DNA of 31,993 nucleotides from Schoenoplectus triqueter (GCA_964058805.1 CAXKVV010001650.1:1-31993); one strand, 5' to 3'. Shown: positions 10,624 through 22,360, counted from the first letter of the stretch. The notes: generated by a model not told the origin, from the sequence alone. Translations and numbers: made by a program.

Positions 10624-10816
10624 TTACAATTATTTTTATCATCAACATCATTGTTGATATGATAATTATCTATATTTTAACTATTCTAATTAACAACTGT
10701 CAAATAATATTTTCGATCTTCCGAATAATAAAAAATATTACTCTTCTACCATTCTTCCAATAAGACACTATTCTATCACTTTTATAAAGTTATTCCTTAA
10801 TTTGTCAAACGAACCA
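9751..10816. mobile_element. Tourist-like (PIF/Harbinger) element enlarged by microsatellite
   Basis: The left end GGGTATGTTTGACA and the inverted right end TGGTTCGTTTGACA match at 11 of 14 bases, and homology continues weakly inwards. The element is flanked by TAA on both sides (9748-9750 and 10817-10819), the 3 bp target duplication of PIF/Harbinger and Tourist MITEs. At 1,066 bp it is far longer than a usual MITE because most of the interior is an ATT-type microsatellite. There is no transposase. Confidence 0.5.
9920..10625. repeat. ATT/ATTAT microsatellite tract
   Basis: About 700 bp consist almost only of A and T in degenerate TTA, TTATTA, ATTATATT and TTATAATTA patterns, ending in a pure (TTA)n run of about 15 units near 10577-10622. 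No reading frame is meaningful. Such a tract is prone to slippage and assembly error, so its length in this window may not be exact. Confidence 0.85.
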
Positions 10817-10819
10817 TAA

Positions 10820-11663
10820 TAGAATTTTGATAAATGATCGAGTTTCACGCTACTCTTGCATACGGCAACTGCATCATTCGGCATTTTCATGATTTCAGTA
10901 CCCCTTATTGAAATAGGACGAACTGTTTTGTAGGAGGCGTTGTATCAGAGAAGCGAAGTATCAAGAAATAATTAACGATTTGTCATTTGTGCTTAATGCA
11001 ACCGTGATTAAGATTTTTTTTCCTTGGAACTAGTTTCGTAAGTTAGGACTGAGTGTTGCGATTTCACTCAATCATCACTTTGCTTCAATAAAGTCATCCT
11101 TTTGATTCAAATCGAATATATCAATACAGATACTATACTATCACTGGATATAGTGATATACCATTAGTTTCATGTTTTACTCGACTTCAAACAAGCAACG
11201 GCATTAAAATATGACCAGAATTGGAAACAAATATCCAGTGTAATGACATGCTACTGGGTAGGAGAGGAAGTTCCAAAAAACAGAGCAAAAAACCCCCTTT
11301 TGGATATTTAATGTTAGAACTTGGACTGATCCTTTTCTTTCATCTCCCAAAACAACGGAGTAATAATAACTAAATAACGCCTGAAAACTTTCAACCAAAA
11401 AAATAAAACAAGAGTTTGGCAAGAGCTGCTTACAAGACATTGCGCGTTCTAAAATTTACGCTGAATCAAAAATTTAAATTAAATCCAACAGTTTACTTTA
11501 GCTAAAATATCCAATGACATGAAAATCTGTGGGAATATACACATTAATTCTTGAACGGAATGTGCTGATTACCACCACATTACAAATGGCCAGCCTAAAT
11601 GTTAAATTAAACTAAAGCTACTAGAATCTTTAGAGAGAAAAAGATCACATGGTAAATGTCAGT
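10820..11663. other. Intergenic and 3' UTR region downstream of RADA
   Basis: The region lies between the Tourist-like element and the RADA stop codon. It is AT-rich, and I see no gene. The part nearest the stop presumably contains the RADA 3' UTR (minus strand), but no canonical AATAAA is seen on that strand close to the stop. Confidence 0.4.
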
Positions 11664-14600
11664 TTACAAGCCCTTACTCTCCAGATTCTGATCGAAAACA
11701 GTGTAAATCATGTCTTTCAGGTTGTCACATCCCAAAATTGCCATCTCTATATCAAGAGCGGCAATCAAGTTCTCAGCAGCTTTGGGAACAACACATTTCT
11801 TGTACCCTAGTTGAGCTACTGCCATTATCCGTTTATCCATCCTTGGAACCTTAGGAAGAAGAGAAATAACAACAAATAGAGTTAAATAACAAACATTAGT
11901 GATACCATCAAGGTCTATCTCTCCAATAAATGCAATATCATTAGGAAGGCAAAGCAATTGAATGTGCACAGTATGGGGACATGTAGGTAGGGCACTTACC
12001 ACACGGAGATTACCACCAAGGTCTATCTCTCCAATAAATGCAATATCATTAGGAAGGGGACATTCCAAGAAGCTGAAATTTCAATCAAGTTTATTAATTT
12101 TGGGAAGAAAATTTTTGGACCAAAAAATTTGATTTTCAGACTTGAAATAAGTAGAACACACAACTACAATAACAATAGGAAAATAAACAGAAAACTGGAA
12201 TGACTATAAACCTGCTACAAATGGCAGCAGCCAGTGCCAAATCGCCTGCCGGCTCTGACAACTTGATCCCACTAACCACATTCAGAAATATCGTCTACAA
12301 AATAAATAAAATGTGATGGATGCTAAGCATGAGTATAGGTTGTAGAGGTGAGATTATCACAAAGATTTTTGGATGAAATGTAAGTCATTGGATTAAGAAC
12401 AAAGAAACCAGACCAAGTGTGGTTTCTCACATTATCCTGCAGCTTCAGACCTGCTTGTTTTGTAAGTACCTCCACAACATCAAGAACAAGAAATCTTGTC
12501 AGCTTTATACTTTATACTGTATACAATTGCAACTACATAATAAAAGAGCATACATATGGTGTTGTTTCATAATTTTCTTATGCACCTTCAAACCTCTCTG
12601 TTGTGTTGGTTGGTTGTGTTGGGAGGGGAGGGATGGAATTACTGGAAGAATTTTGTTACCTACCGAAATCACTAACTCGGCTCTTGTCTCTTGTATTCCA
12701 TTAACATGTCTTGCAGATGATTTACTAGGCGCACATAATGCCTTCATGAGAACAACACATGAAGAAAAAAAAATATAACAAATGGAAAATCACCAAATGA
12801 AGGGATTAGTCCAAGAAGAAAGAGAGAACAAATCTTAGTGCAATTTGAAATTCTTGCATTAACAACAAGAAAATATTTCCAAATAAAATTTAGGGAAAAT
12901 TATTACTCAACTAGAACTACCTGCACTTCTATAATGAAGGCACGAGACCCATCAATCGTGACACCTATAGCAAGGCCAGCTAGTATGTCTGATTCTGTGT
13001 TATGATTTGTTAGGAACATCTCACTAGGGTTTGTAACCACCTGGAGTCCCATCCCTGACATCTCTAACACTCCTAGCTGAATTTCAACCAGATTGCAATG
13101 AATAATTGAAATTGACATGAAATAAGACAAGTAAACAGCAATGCAAATAGAACTACATTAGAAATGCTGCAGACACTTCATGATTGTAGAAACATTTGAA
13201 ATGGCCAAAATCAGCAAAAAGATACAACTAAACTAGAGCTTACATGACATTGTCTATCATTGTAATCATCAAATAAAACAAGCATTCTACTATGTGATAT
13301 GAATGAGAGGAGAATGGTTAAATTTACCTCATCAGTCGAACCAAACCGATTCTTCACAGATCGCAGTAATCTAAAGGATGAGTACCTCTCCCCCTATACA
13401 AATTATATGTTCCAAAACTATTTAAAGAATATTCAACATAGGTACAATGAACATTTAATTCATCCATGCCTGTTTACTATGTTATTCCATTTCCGGATGT
13501 CACTAAAACAGTTTTTTTTTTTTTTTCGTGCACTGTATGCAAAGGGGAATTCACATCCGTTGACATAGTTGGCAATGGCAGCAAGATGCCATTGTCTCTA
13601 TGTGCAGTGGGACCCATCAACATAAAAATAAAAAAGCATCCTCCATAAGCCAAATCTGAGCCGTTTAAATTGTATAGGGCTGTTTAGATTTAATGCAGAA
13701 AGCAGTCATAGTTTCTATGTGAGCAGATATCCACGCAAAGGGGGCAGAGAGAGAGGGTCAGATAGTAGAGAGAAGGGAGACCTCCATGTACAGAACAACA
13801 TCAACTATATGCTCCAAAAGGCGGGGTCCAGCAATGTCACCAGACTTTGTGACATGACCAATCTGAAATAGGCATTCAAACATTGTCACTGTTCCATCAA
13901 GTCATAGTAACATTAGCTTTTTGAAATTTCCAAAAAGAACTTACCAAAAAGACTAATAAAATGAACTTACCAAAAAGACAGGGATATTTGTTTCTTTCGC
14001 AAATCTAAGTAAGGCTGCAGTACACTCCCTCACCTTTGAAAGAGAAAAAAAAAAAGAGAAGGAAAAACATATATTATGACCAATGAAGTAATTGTACTTA
14101 TTTAGTTCTTTTATCTTCAACATTTTGTGTCCTGTAAAGGTTAGTTGTTTATTTGCTGATATTCATTTTTTTTTCAAGTATTCTTGTTGAACAAATTTTT
14201 TGACAATAATAACAATTAAAACAAAGCAAAAAATTAGAAGGAAAAAATGATAAAAGCTGTTTATTTAAACTAAACACCTGCGAGATATTGCCAGCACTAC
14301 CGGTAACCTCTCTCAGATAAACAGTCTGTATCGAATCAATGACAAGAGCTTTTGGTTTTAGTGATTGGATCTTTTCAAATATATCCTGAAAAAGAAATTA
14401 TCCAAGGTTTGTATGTTATTTCAAAAAGACTTGCCAACAATGAGTACAAGCGTCTTTCTCTTGTTGTTATTTACATGAGATCATAAAACTTTTAGCTCCA
14501 TTAAAGTCTGTTATATGATAGCAACAGTGTTGATGCTTCAAAATAAGTATCAGGACAGTATCATGGCATTAATTATTAATTTGATTGGTTATCAGACTGG

Positions 14601-17155
14601 TTTCTTGATTTTTATTTATTTAAGGCCTTTTGTTTAACTAGCCATCATGTTCTTCAACAAACCCAAGTAGTTGGATTTAAAATTTTTAATAAGGAGATAA
14701 GAATATGTACCTCAATATCTGTGCTTGAGTATAGATAGAGATTTTCAGTAGTAATATGCATCCGGTCAGCTCTGCTTGCAATTTGTTCAATGCTCTGTTC
14801 ATTCAGAACAAGTGTTTTACATTGCAGTTGAAACTTGAAAGAAGTAAACAATCTACATTGTTTTGATTTTTTTTTAAAACAAAAAAACTAAAACAAACAA
14901 TTCTCAGATGCAGGCTGAAGATCAGCAAATGTTAATAATGCACAAGTATGTTGGAGTGTAAAACGACAGAAGAGTTACGTAATCTATACTATAATATAAA
15001 GCAGCTAAGAATTGGAGAGTCTATTTTTTGTCATGGTATTTTTTAGTATACCCATTTTATCCCTCAATTAGACGGATAATACTTATTTTTGGTTGATCGA
15101 ACGTATGTAATCGCGTCCATTAATCTCCTCTTTCTCTCCATTTCTTTCCCATCTATACTATTATTTCCATTTATGCATATGATTTATAAATTAGAATACT
15201 CAATATCTTTCTATTTATTTTATGATATAAAATTTTAATTTAAGGCTTAAGGTATGCGCTATGATTAGGAACTTTGTACATATTTGGTAAGAAATTAATG
15301 GTGATAATATATGCTGGAATAATTCACTTTTCTTACCATAAACACCATAAATCATTAACTCATATTGTGCAAAAAATCTCATCCAAGATTAAATCTGATT
15401 TTTATTATATGTTTTCTTTATAATTTGGTGAATTTATAATTTAATATTAGATCAATGTGAATTTTTTTATCTTATAATGTTTTCATGTTTAAACAAAAGA
15501 GTCCGCTGCAACGCGCGGGTATATTGTTAGTTCAGATAAAAGTATCGTAAGAAACTCTACTTAATACAAGTCTGCAAAAAGACCAACAAGAGTTGTTACT
15601 CCAAAAGATCATGCCTACCATTACCAGGACCATGCTACCTTAATTCAACAAGCCCAACCTTAGAACATTAGGAATTGAAACAGTGGTGGCCAGACAAACA
15701 GAATATTCTAATTATGACAAACAAAAGCAATCAGACAAGATGCATGATATTTAACTGACTTCTATTTTTTTTTATGATTGACATTTTATTCATGATTATG
15801 AACTCAGTATTTCATGACAAACAGTCCATGATAACAAACAAATTTAACAATAGATAAGGTATTAGACAAATTGAAGACTAACCTCTTCGCCAGAAACATA
15901 GACAACTGACTGGCTAGAATCTAATCCCTCAGCTACATTAGCAGAAATCTTCGGATACCAAAATAGCACTAATTAATTAACCAATATTTTGATTTAAATA
16001 CCAAATAATTTACATTTGACAGACTATGATCCAAACCTGCAACATAAGCGTACTTTTGCCAACACCAGGATCCCCGCCTACTAAAACCAATGATCCTATG
16101 AAAAACAAAACCAATCACATCAAGTAAAAAGCTAATGATTCTTAATTTCAAAAGAGAAATGCTATTATGCTAGAAAGGTTCAACCCTCTTTGTATTTGAT
16201 TGTTTTTACTTTGTCCAAGCAAATATGAAACTTTTTTTTTTGTAGCAATGACAACAATAAATTACAATTTACAACGATCAAATAGATTACATTTTAAAAT
16301 CCTAAGCCATACATAAGCCCACATACCAGGCACAATGCCTCCTCCAAGCACTCTTGAAATCTCCATTCCAAACAGGCCAGAGCTGCAATTTGCGTATAAA
16401 TTCTTATAAGAAACTTGATTGTACAGATGGGCAAACATCACAATTGCGCAAAAATATAAACAAACATACAGTTGTATACGCCACTCAGATTGGTCCCTTC
16501 CCTTATTAATATCAACCAGTGTCTTTGGTACCATTGAACTGGGCTTCTGACGAAGCCACGATCGCACCAATGCCTCCGACACCTCAGCACCTCTTTTAGG
16601 GTTCACCTCCAAAATGTCATGCTCACGCAAGCTGACTGGCCCAGCACCACACTTGGGACACATACCCCACCATTGGGAAAGCTCAGAACCACAACTATCA
16701 CACTGATAAACTGCCTTACTCTTGCTATTTTTTGCTTTTCTCTTGATAATATCCAAAGAAATTTTGGGGCTTCCAGTTTTTCCTTCTTTCCCTTCCAGTT
16801 TCCTGGTCTTCTCCCAAATTATTCGACCTGATTTGTTTCCTTCCTCTTCTTCTTCCTCCTCGCTTTCTCGGTCTGAAGTGCCTACTTGACTGATTGAGCG
16901 GAAGGGGTAGTCTACTCGTTGATCACTTGTGACGAGTCTATCTTGCACAGGGTCGTAATAGGTAGAGACGCTGCGTTCCCGCTTAGTTTCTTCCTCATCT
17001 TCTGAGTCGAAGGATGAAAGGTGAGCGTCGGTACAGGAAAATCTAGGCGGAAATGATCGGCATATTGGAAACTGTAAGGTTTGCGTGTAACCAAGGATGT
17101 GGCAGCGGAGAGATGGCGAACGGAAATGGAAGAGGCAACGCAGGGATGAGTGCAT
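11664..17155 (-). CDS. RADA, RadA/Sms-type recombination helicase, predicted organellar (15 exons, 627 aa)
   Basis: Bacterial RadA extends heteroduplexes by branch migration; the plant homologue acts in mitochondrial (and possibly plastid) DNA recombination. Exons from the start: 17155-16470, 16382-16327, 16095-16037, 15948-15883, 14794-14711, 14385-14278, 14033-13971, 13862-13782, 13393-13328, 13076-12921, 12741-12664, 12469-12431, 12294-12212, 12072-12000, 11849-11664. Every junction is GT-AG and phases sum to 628 codons. The first 45 residues are rich in Arg, Ser, His and Phe with almost no acid, fitting a transit peptide. An acidic linker follows (EEEEEEE near 99-105). Then come a four-Cys zinc finger (C152, C155, C166, C169), LGGGIVPG, Walker [11 protein letters not shown] (254-263), Walker B-like ALVIDS (330-335), the RadA signature KNRFG (415-419), and a C-terminal Lon-protease-like domain ending in VPRMDKR and YKKCVVP. 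All diagnostic motifs are intact. Confidence 0.93.
11850..11999 (-). other. RADA intron 14: 150 nt, in frame, stop-free, contains a partial copy of exon 14
   Basis: The intron runs from donor GTAAGTGCC to acceptor CTTCCTAAG. Its length is a multiple of three, it sits in phase 0, and it has no stop in the gene's frame, so a transcript retaining it would encode 50 extra residues. Inside it, 11903-11949 repeats 12011-12057 of exon 14 with one mismatch in 47 bp, so the residues [13 protein letters not shown] appear twice. Other RadA proteins run from the LGG-region directly to VPRMDKR, so removal is the expected default. Confidence 0.7.
14983..15530 (+). mobile_element. Short non-autonomous Helitron in RADA intron 4
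   Basis: The 548 bp insertion begins TCTATACTATAATATAAAGC just after an A and ends with the hairpin CCGCTGCAACGCGCGG (15513-15528 region) followed by GTATATTGTTAG and then T. This is the plant Helitron layout: a 5' TC, a short GC-rich 3' hairpin about 10 nt before a CTRR-type end, and insertion between A and T without target duplication. The terminal tetranucleotide is TTAG instead of CTAG, so the end has mutated or is a variant. No Rep/helicase is encoded. It lies antisense to RADA within the intron 14795-15882 and leaves the splice sites alone. Confidence 0.75.
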
Positions 17156-17465
17156 GGTAAAATTCGGGAAACACTTGCCAGGGTTTTAGGAGGCACTGGA
17201 GAGCGGTGAGGGGTTGTGTTTGAGTATTTCAGGAGGCACTCGAGTTCAGTGACAGAGAGAGCTGAGGGGGGCCTTTGGATTGTACTGTGTTTTCAGATTA
17301 GTAATAGGGAAATTTGGTTTGATGTTACTTTAGAACCTCTAATTCTTAAAACTCATTTTCGGCGGTACCGAGAGCGTCGGTTCAGTTTTTATGTTTTACG
17401 CTTCCGGACTCATTTTTGACGGTACCGAAGGCGTTGGGTCTCGATTACATATTTTGCATCCCCGG
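17156..17465 (-). promoter_or_regulatory. RADA 5' flank with two small duplications
   Basis: This is the upstream region of RADA. AGGAGGCACT occurs near 17190 and again near 17232. Further upstream a unit of 57-58 bp is tandemly duplicated (17351-17407 and 17408-17465), both copies starting ACTCATTTT and containing GACGGTACCGA/GGCGGTACCGA and a final CCGG. No clear TATA box was found on the minus strand near the start. Any promoter function is inferred from position. Confidence 0.4.
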
Positions 17466-17628
17466 ACTAATATATAATATATAAAAAGAGTTAAATTTTT
17501 TAATCTTTTTAAATATAACATATATTAATTTTCTTCACTACTAATTTTATTTAAATCTTTTTATTTTTTTGAATCCAAAAATTTATATAAAATAATTTTT
17601 CTCTCCTTATTTAAAATATAGTGTATAA

Positions 17629-18719
17629 TATATTACACTAAGCATCTTCTTTGATTTGTTGATTTGCAAAATAAATATTAAATTTTATAATTTGTCTTGT
17701 TTGAATATTGTGCAGCGACTAAAAGTAATTGAATCAGTGCACAAGAACAAAAACTAATGATAGGATATAAGAGCTTAATTAAGACTGTATTAGGCTTAGA
17801 TTTAGTTAGACTCAAACTGAGTTGAATAGTTAAGGTAAATTGAGTTTAAACAATAATGAATTATAAGAAAATATAATTCTGCGCAGTAAACCGCCGCAAC
17901 GGTTCAGCAACCGTTATAACGGTTCACCTTTATACTTGGAAAATTATCAAAGCAGAAAAAGAACCAGAGGAAATCATTGTGTAACGGTTCAGAACCGTTA
18001 ACGATTTTCCAACCGTTATAATGATTCAGTAAACCATTATAACGATTCAGATTAAGATCTCAAGATTTAAGAAAACCAAATCCAACAGCTATTCCTTATT
18101 GAGCCGTTGATCCAAACTGTTGTAACGATTCACCAACCATTGCAACAGTTTAGGTCGAAAACTGATTCTTGATCAGTTCCAGGAGGTCTATTTAAAGTAT
18201 TATCTCTCTCATTCCAATTATCTGTTTTTCATCTAGCTAAATCATTCTTCCAGAGACTTTATTAGCAAAATACTAAGTGAGAAAGATAAACCAAGAGAAA
18301 GAAACACTTAATTAGCTAAATCCTTGTTCAAGCTCAATCTAACTTCTCTCTATTCTCCCAACTTGATCCTTTGTGATCTACTCTTCTTGTAAACCTTTCT
18401 TGAGCTGTAGTGCTCACTCTTTTTGAGTGTGTTGTCACTTATCTTTTTGTTTTGAGTGTGTTGTCACTCTTGTTGCCGATAGGCTTGACAACCCATTTTT
18501 GTGTAAGAGACCAAGTTCTACAAGTGTAAAACTATTTTTCAGTGTTTCGGCTCAAACTCAATTGTTGGAGGTTGGGAGTCCCAGAGACGTAGGCATTTTT
18601 AAGCCAAACTTCGTTACATCTTGTGTTCTTGTTTGATTTTTTTTCTTTTCTCTCATTTTTTTGATTGTTATATTCTTGTGAGAATTGAATTGAATTAAAT
18701 TATTTTCTGCTGCCATTAT
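17629..18719 (+). mobile_element. Solo-LTR-like repeat, copy B (3' end cut)
   Basis: This copy is clearly homologous to 575-1689 along its whole length in the same orientation: ACATCTTCTTTGATTTG-like start, GGATATAAGAGCTTAAT, TTAGGCTTAGATTTAGTTAGA, the palindrome array, a TATA-like box (TATTTAAA, 18189-18196), GTTCAAGCTCAATC, and GAGACCAAGTTCTACAAG-like block to TTCTGCTGCCATTAT. It is more mutated; the 5' TG is lost. It stops about a dozen bases short of the expected ACTTGAACA end, exactly where TGTCATACCC begins, so a later insertion cut it. Confidence 0.65.
17889..18150 (+). promoter_or_regulatory. Array of eight AACCGTTATAACGGTT-type palindromes in LTR copy B
   Basis: Sites lie near 17889-17904, 17909-17924 (a perfect AACCGTTATAACGGTT), 17972-17989, 17993-18006, 18011-18026, 18032-18047, 18114-18130 and 18135-18150. 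Site number (eight) and placement upstream of the TATA-like box agree with copy A although the surrounding sequence has drifted. That points to selection for the sites while the element was active, or to their multiplication within the family. Confidence 0.5.
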
Positions 18720-21395
18720 TGTCATACCCTAGAATAATTAAAACAGATTAGGGGTGATTAATCCTGCCATGTACGTACGACGAGACGTGCGTACAGAAGG
18801 CTAAATAAATAAAATAAAATAAATCTCATAATAAACAAAATAATAATAATAATACAAAATAATATACAGTCCAGAATATACAATAAAGTACAACGTCCGA
18901 CACCGGCGGGGTTAACTCCATCGGAATTGGTAGCAAAAATCTCTCAAATAAAACCCAAAGAAAGAAATAAAAACCTGATAATCGATAATTCCTAATCAAC
19001 TATCCGTCTCACTATGCTGATGTAGTGAAGCACCTCTGATATCACGCATGACTGCAACTAGCACTCTCATCAAAAACCAATCCCGCACATGTAAACCTGG
19101 ATCCAACAATCACCGTGAAAACGTGAGTAATTTAAAAATCACTCAGTACGGATTTAGATCCAGCCTTAAGATTTGATCTTCTTTACTAGACTGGACCCAA
19201 ATACCAATACCGTATTTTAATGCAACATAATAAATATGTGTGAATAAAATAATATTTTATATACGTTTAAGAAAACACCTACATGAATGACATGAAATGA
19301 CAAATAAATCTGAAATATTAACTAAGCTTTGAATTTTGAATGATTCTTTCATTTTCTGGACTCGAAGTCGTTTTTAACTCATTTTCTCCCAACAAGACAG
19401 TCAACTTGCACAATAAAAAGTTTATTCATGTTTTGGAAGTTAATCCAGGACTGACTGTTGGGACAGCTACTGGTGAAAATTCAGATAGCTGCAAAATAAA
19501 TGAAATAAATGAAATAAATGAAATATAAATTTATAAATAGAATAATATTACTTAGATATTGATATTAATGTTTTGTAGTATATTTCTGTTGGAATTTTTT
19601 GGTGTAACTAGTATATAAATTTTAAAAAAAAATTAATCTAAAACACCAAAAAGATTTTATATTTGACTTAACTGAAATAAATACAAATTATAAATAAAAT
19701 TAGTATACTTTTAAATCATGCTTGAGTCACCAGACGGGCAGAAAAAAAATCAAAAGACGAGCACAATACTAAGAGACCAACCGAAATTTCCTCCAATGTA
19801 TCCACCAAGAATAGCCCACAAACGCCTTCTCAATCTCTTGCTAGTACAATTGACAGTGCTCTCCTTAATCCTATGGTCATTCTCCATAAATTCTAACACT
19901 TAGATATGATGAAAATATTTCTCAATATATGAGATACTCAAAATCGATGCAGTACAAAATTCAGCAAAACTTTCATGTTAAGGAAAATAACTTGTTAGAT
20001 TTCTACTAGAGGAGAGACTCTTATATAATCTTTCCTACATGTGAAATGATGTGCTCCCATATTTTGACATAGCTCCCATTGATTTTGGTTAGCCAAAACT
20101 TATCAGTTTCTAATAATAAATTGAATTTTCTTTAATTAACTAAGAGAAAGTAGATATAATGAAAATAGTAGATCATATTTTATTTTTCATACCATCTTAA
20201 AATAGCCAACAAAAGTAAAGTAGTGGAGAGTGAGTGTTTAGTTTTAGTCATATCAACATTTTGTTAAATTCAAATTTTAATGAAATAACATAATTATCAT
20301 ATAATTATGGCATGTCAATATACTATTAAAAAATAACATATGAACTTTCTTAAAATTCTTCCATTTGAACCTTATTAAATAATTTAATAAGTTCAATAAT
20401 TATTTATCTCATTTTATTTGATATGTCCGATATATCAATGATTCAAAAAATATTTATAAGTTTTATTCTTATACGGGGTGACTATTTTGGACATGTATAT
20501 AATTAGTAATGAGATTTAAATACTTTTAAACATCATAGATCACAAGCGGCATATAGCAATGTGCATTTTGACCCATAGACAAAACATATATAATATACAC
20601 TATAAATATTTGAATTTTGAATGATGACAATCGTCTCGAATTTATTCCATATCACATAATATCCAGAACGGTGCAAGACATGAATACATTATTCTTACAT
20701 TATATTCTTTATCTAGGAGCCCCAATTTGGATATCATCATTCACGTCAACAAAAAACGTGCATCCAAATAAAATTTGTTTGGTCATCAATTACGGATAAC
20801 TTTGGATAATATCCACAAATACAAATCATTTATATAAGAAGAATGTTCATATCATATCTAAGAATTAGTAAAAAAATTAATGACATAAACATAATTCTTA
20901 TAGTATTTTATTATAAGTTAATTTTAATAACATGTCCAATATGTCATTTGAGTAATTGAGTTTATAATATGATTTATGAAACACAATCATCACTCAAGTT
21001 ATACTCTAATCTTAGTTAATTATTATTTCTAGATAATTAATATATTAAAGGTATTTTAGAGTTATTATTAATTAATATATATATTTCATAATTGGGTTCA
21101 ACTCAATATAGAAATAAAAAATAACTCAAGAAATAAATAATACATTATATATAATCATCGTAATATATAAACGAAATATAATTATCACAATAGTTGACTG
21201 TAGATCACATTAACATTAACAATTCCTTCTCAATGTATAACATTTTCGGGGTTATCACTCAGAGCACGTCCTGAGCTATAGGCTCTAATCTCTGACATAT
21301 CTGCACTTAGCAATAGCATAACTCCGAACCAAATAAGTATAAACACTTTACAAACAAACAACAGGGCATCAATACGTGTTCAAATAAAATAAATG
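18720..21395 (+). mobile_element. Probable Ty3/gypsy-type LTR or LTR fragment
   Basis: It starts TGTCATACCCTAGAATAATT, the usual opening of many plant gypsy LTRs (TGTCAYACCC), directly after the broken end of LTR copy B. It contains the phrase type ACCTGGATCC...CGTGAGTAA...ACTCAGTACG near 19095-19150 and the later GGGTTATCACTCAGAGCACG (near 21250), both of which resemble non-coding patterns of gypsy LTRs. No polyprotein motif is present. The 3' boundary is a guess. A 9 bp repeat (AAATAAATG, three copies) lies at 19497-19525. Confidence 0.4.
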
Positions 21396-22083
21396 GGCCT
21401 TAAGGATAGAGATTTCAACGGTGTATAATAGCTATATTAACAGATAGAGATTTCAATTAATTTGTTTCTTCGAGCTTCTCTTATAAGTAATTAAGTTTAT
21501 TTTTCAACAATAACTGGTGATAAACTACAGTTCTACAGTGAAGATTCAAGCAATTCATGGTTAAGATGTATTGGATAATGTTTAGTTACAAGGTCTTGAA
21601 CTCACATATGTTATATAGTGTGATGGCAAAATTATGTCATTGTGCCTAGTATATGAGGTCTACTAAAATAAAAAATAAAAATATATTTCTATTAGATAAA
21701 TCTGAACCGTTTAAATTAAATCAGATCGTTGTAGTTATCCCATAACAGATGCCTGCCTTTACAATAATGACAGTAGATGCGAATTTATGAGGTTGAAGAG
21801 CAGTGTTGTAGCCTTGTAGAGCTACTAGCTTGAGCAGCTGGTTAAGTAGACGGGCTATAAGATTTCGTTAGTTTGTGTGAGTGTCAAGGGACTTCCTCAG
21901 ATTTAAAAGTATCAAATTATCTATTATTGTTAGGGTTGTCATTTATTTTGCAAATGAAAATGTCAACTACATGCATTATTAATGCTGGGCTTGGATGAAA
22001 TTTTTCCAAACAAATTTTTGGGCTGGACTGGTTACAGGCTAAGCAGTGCTTATAATACTATAACAGAAAATTCTTTACTAACA
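21396..22083. other. Intergenic DNA between repeats
   Basis: No gene is visible. ATAGAGATTTCAA occurs twice (near 21404 and 21442). A stretch near 21700 (AAATCTGAACCGTTTAAATT) resembles one in a RADA intron near 13650 (AAATCTGAGCCGTTTAAATT) and probably marks fragments of one dispersed repeat family. Confidence 0.4.
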
Positions 22084-22360
22084 CTCAATTACTAACGGCT
22101 TATAAAAAACCGTTAGTACAAATGGCGGGTGATTTGAAAATTACCCGTGAAGCATTTTGTAATACGAGAAAAAAAACCGTTTAAGATATTCATAAAGCAT
22201 TAAAAATTTGGCTGAAACTGTAGTAACGGTTTGTCATTCATAACCGTTATTAAATTTTCATATCTTATAACGGCTGTTTTTTTCTTCCCAAAACCGTCAT
22301 TGAAGTCTTGGATCATTTTTTTAATAACTGTTTTTTGTTCTAAACCGTCGCTGAAAATAA
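22084..22360. repeat. Cluster of AACCGTTA/TAACGGTT motifs, possible CACTA subterminal region
   Basis: TAACGG or its complement CCGTTA, with close variants, recurs in both orientations near 22093, 22107, 22175, 22222, 22241, 22267, 22291 and 22341, separated by AT-rich DNA. Dense short subterminal motifs of this kind (including AACCGTCG) are typical of CACTA transposons. A CACTA terminus itself was not found, so the assignment is weak. Confidence 0.35.

Noticed and set aside
12419..12778. A plus-strand 119-codon ORF
   Set aside because: It overlaps RADA exons 11 and 12 on the opposite strand and is explained as their antisense shadow plus intron.
575..18719. The two similar LTRs as the ends of one retrotransposon
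   Set aside because: They are too diverged from each other, 16 kb apart, and enclose two host genes without any polyprotein, so they are independent solo LTR-like copies.
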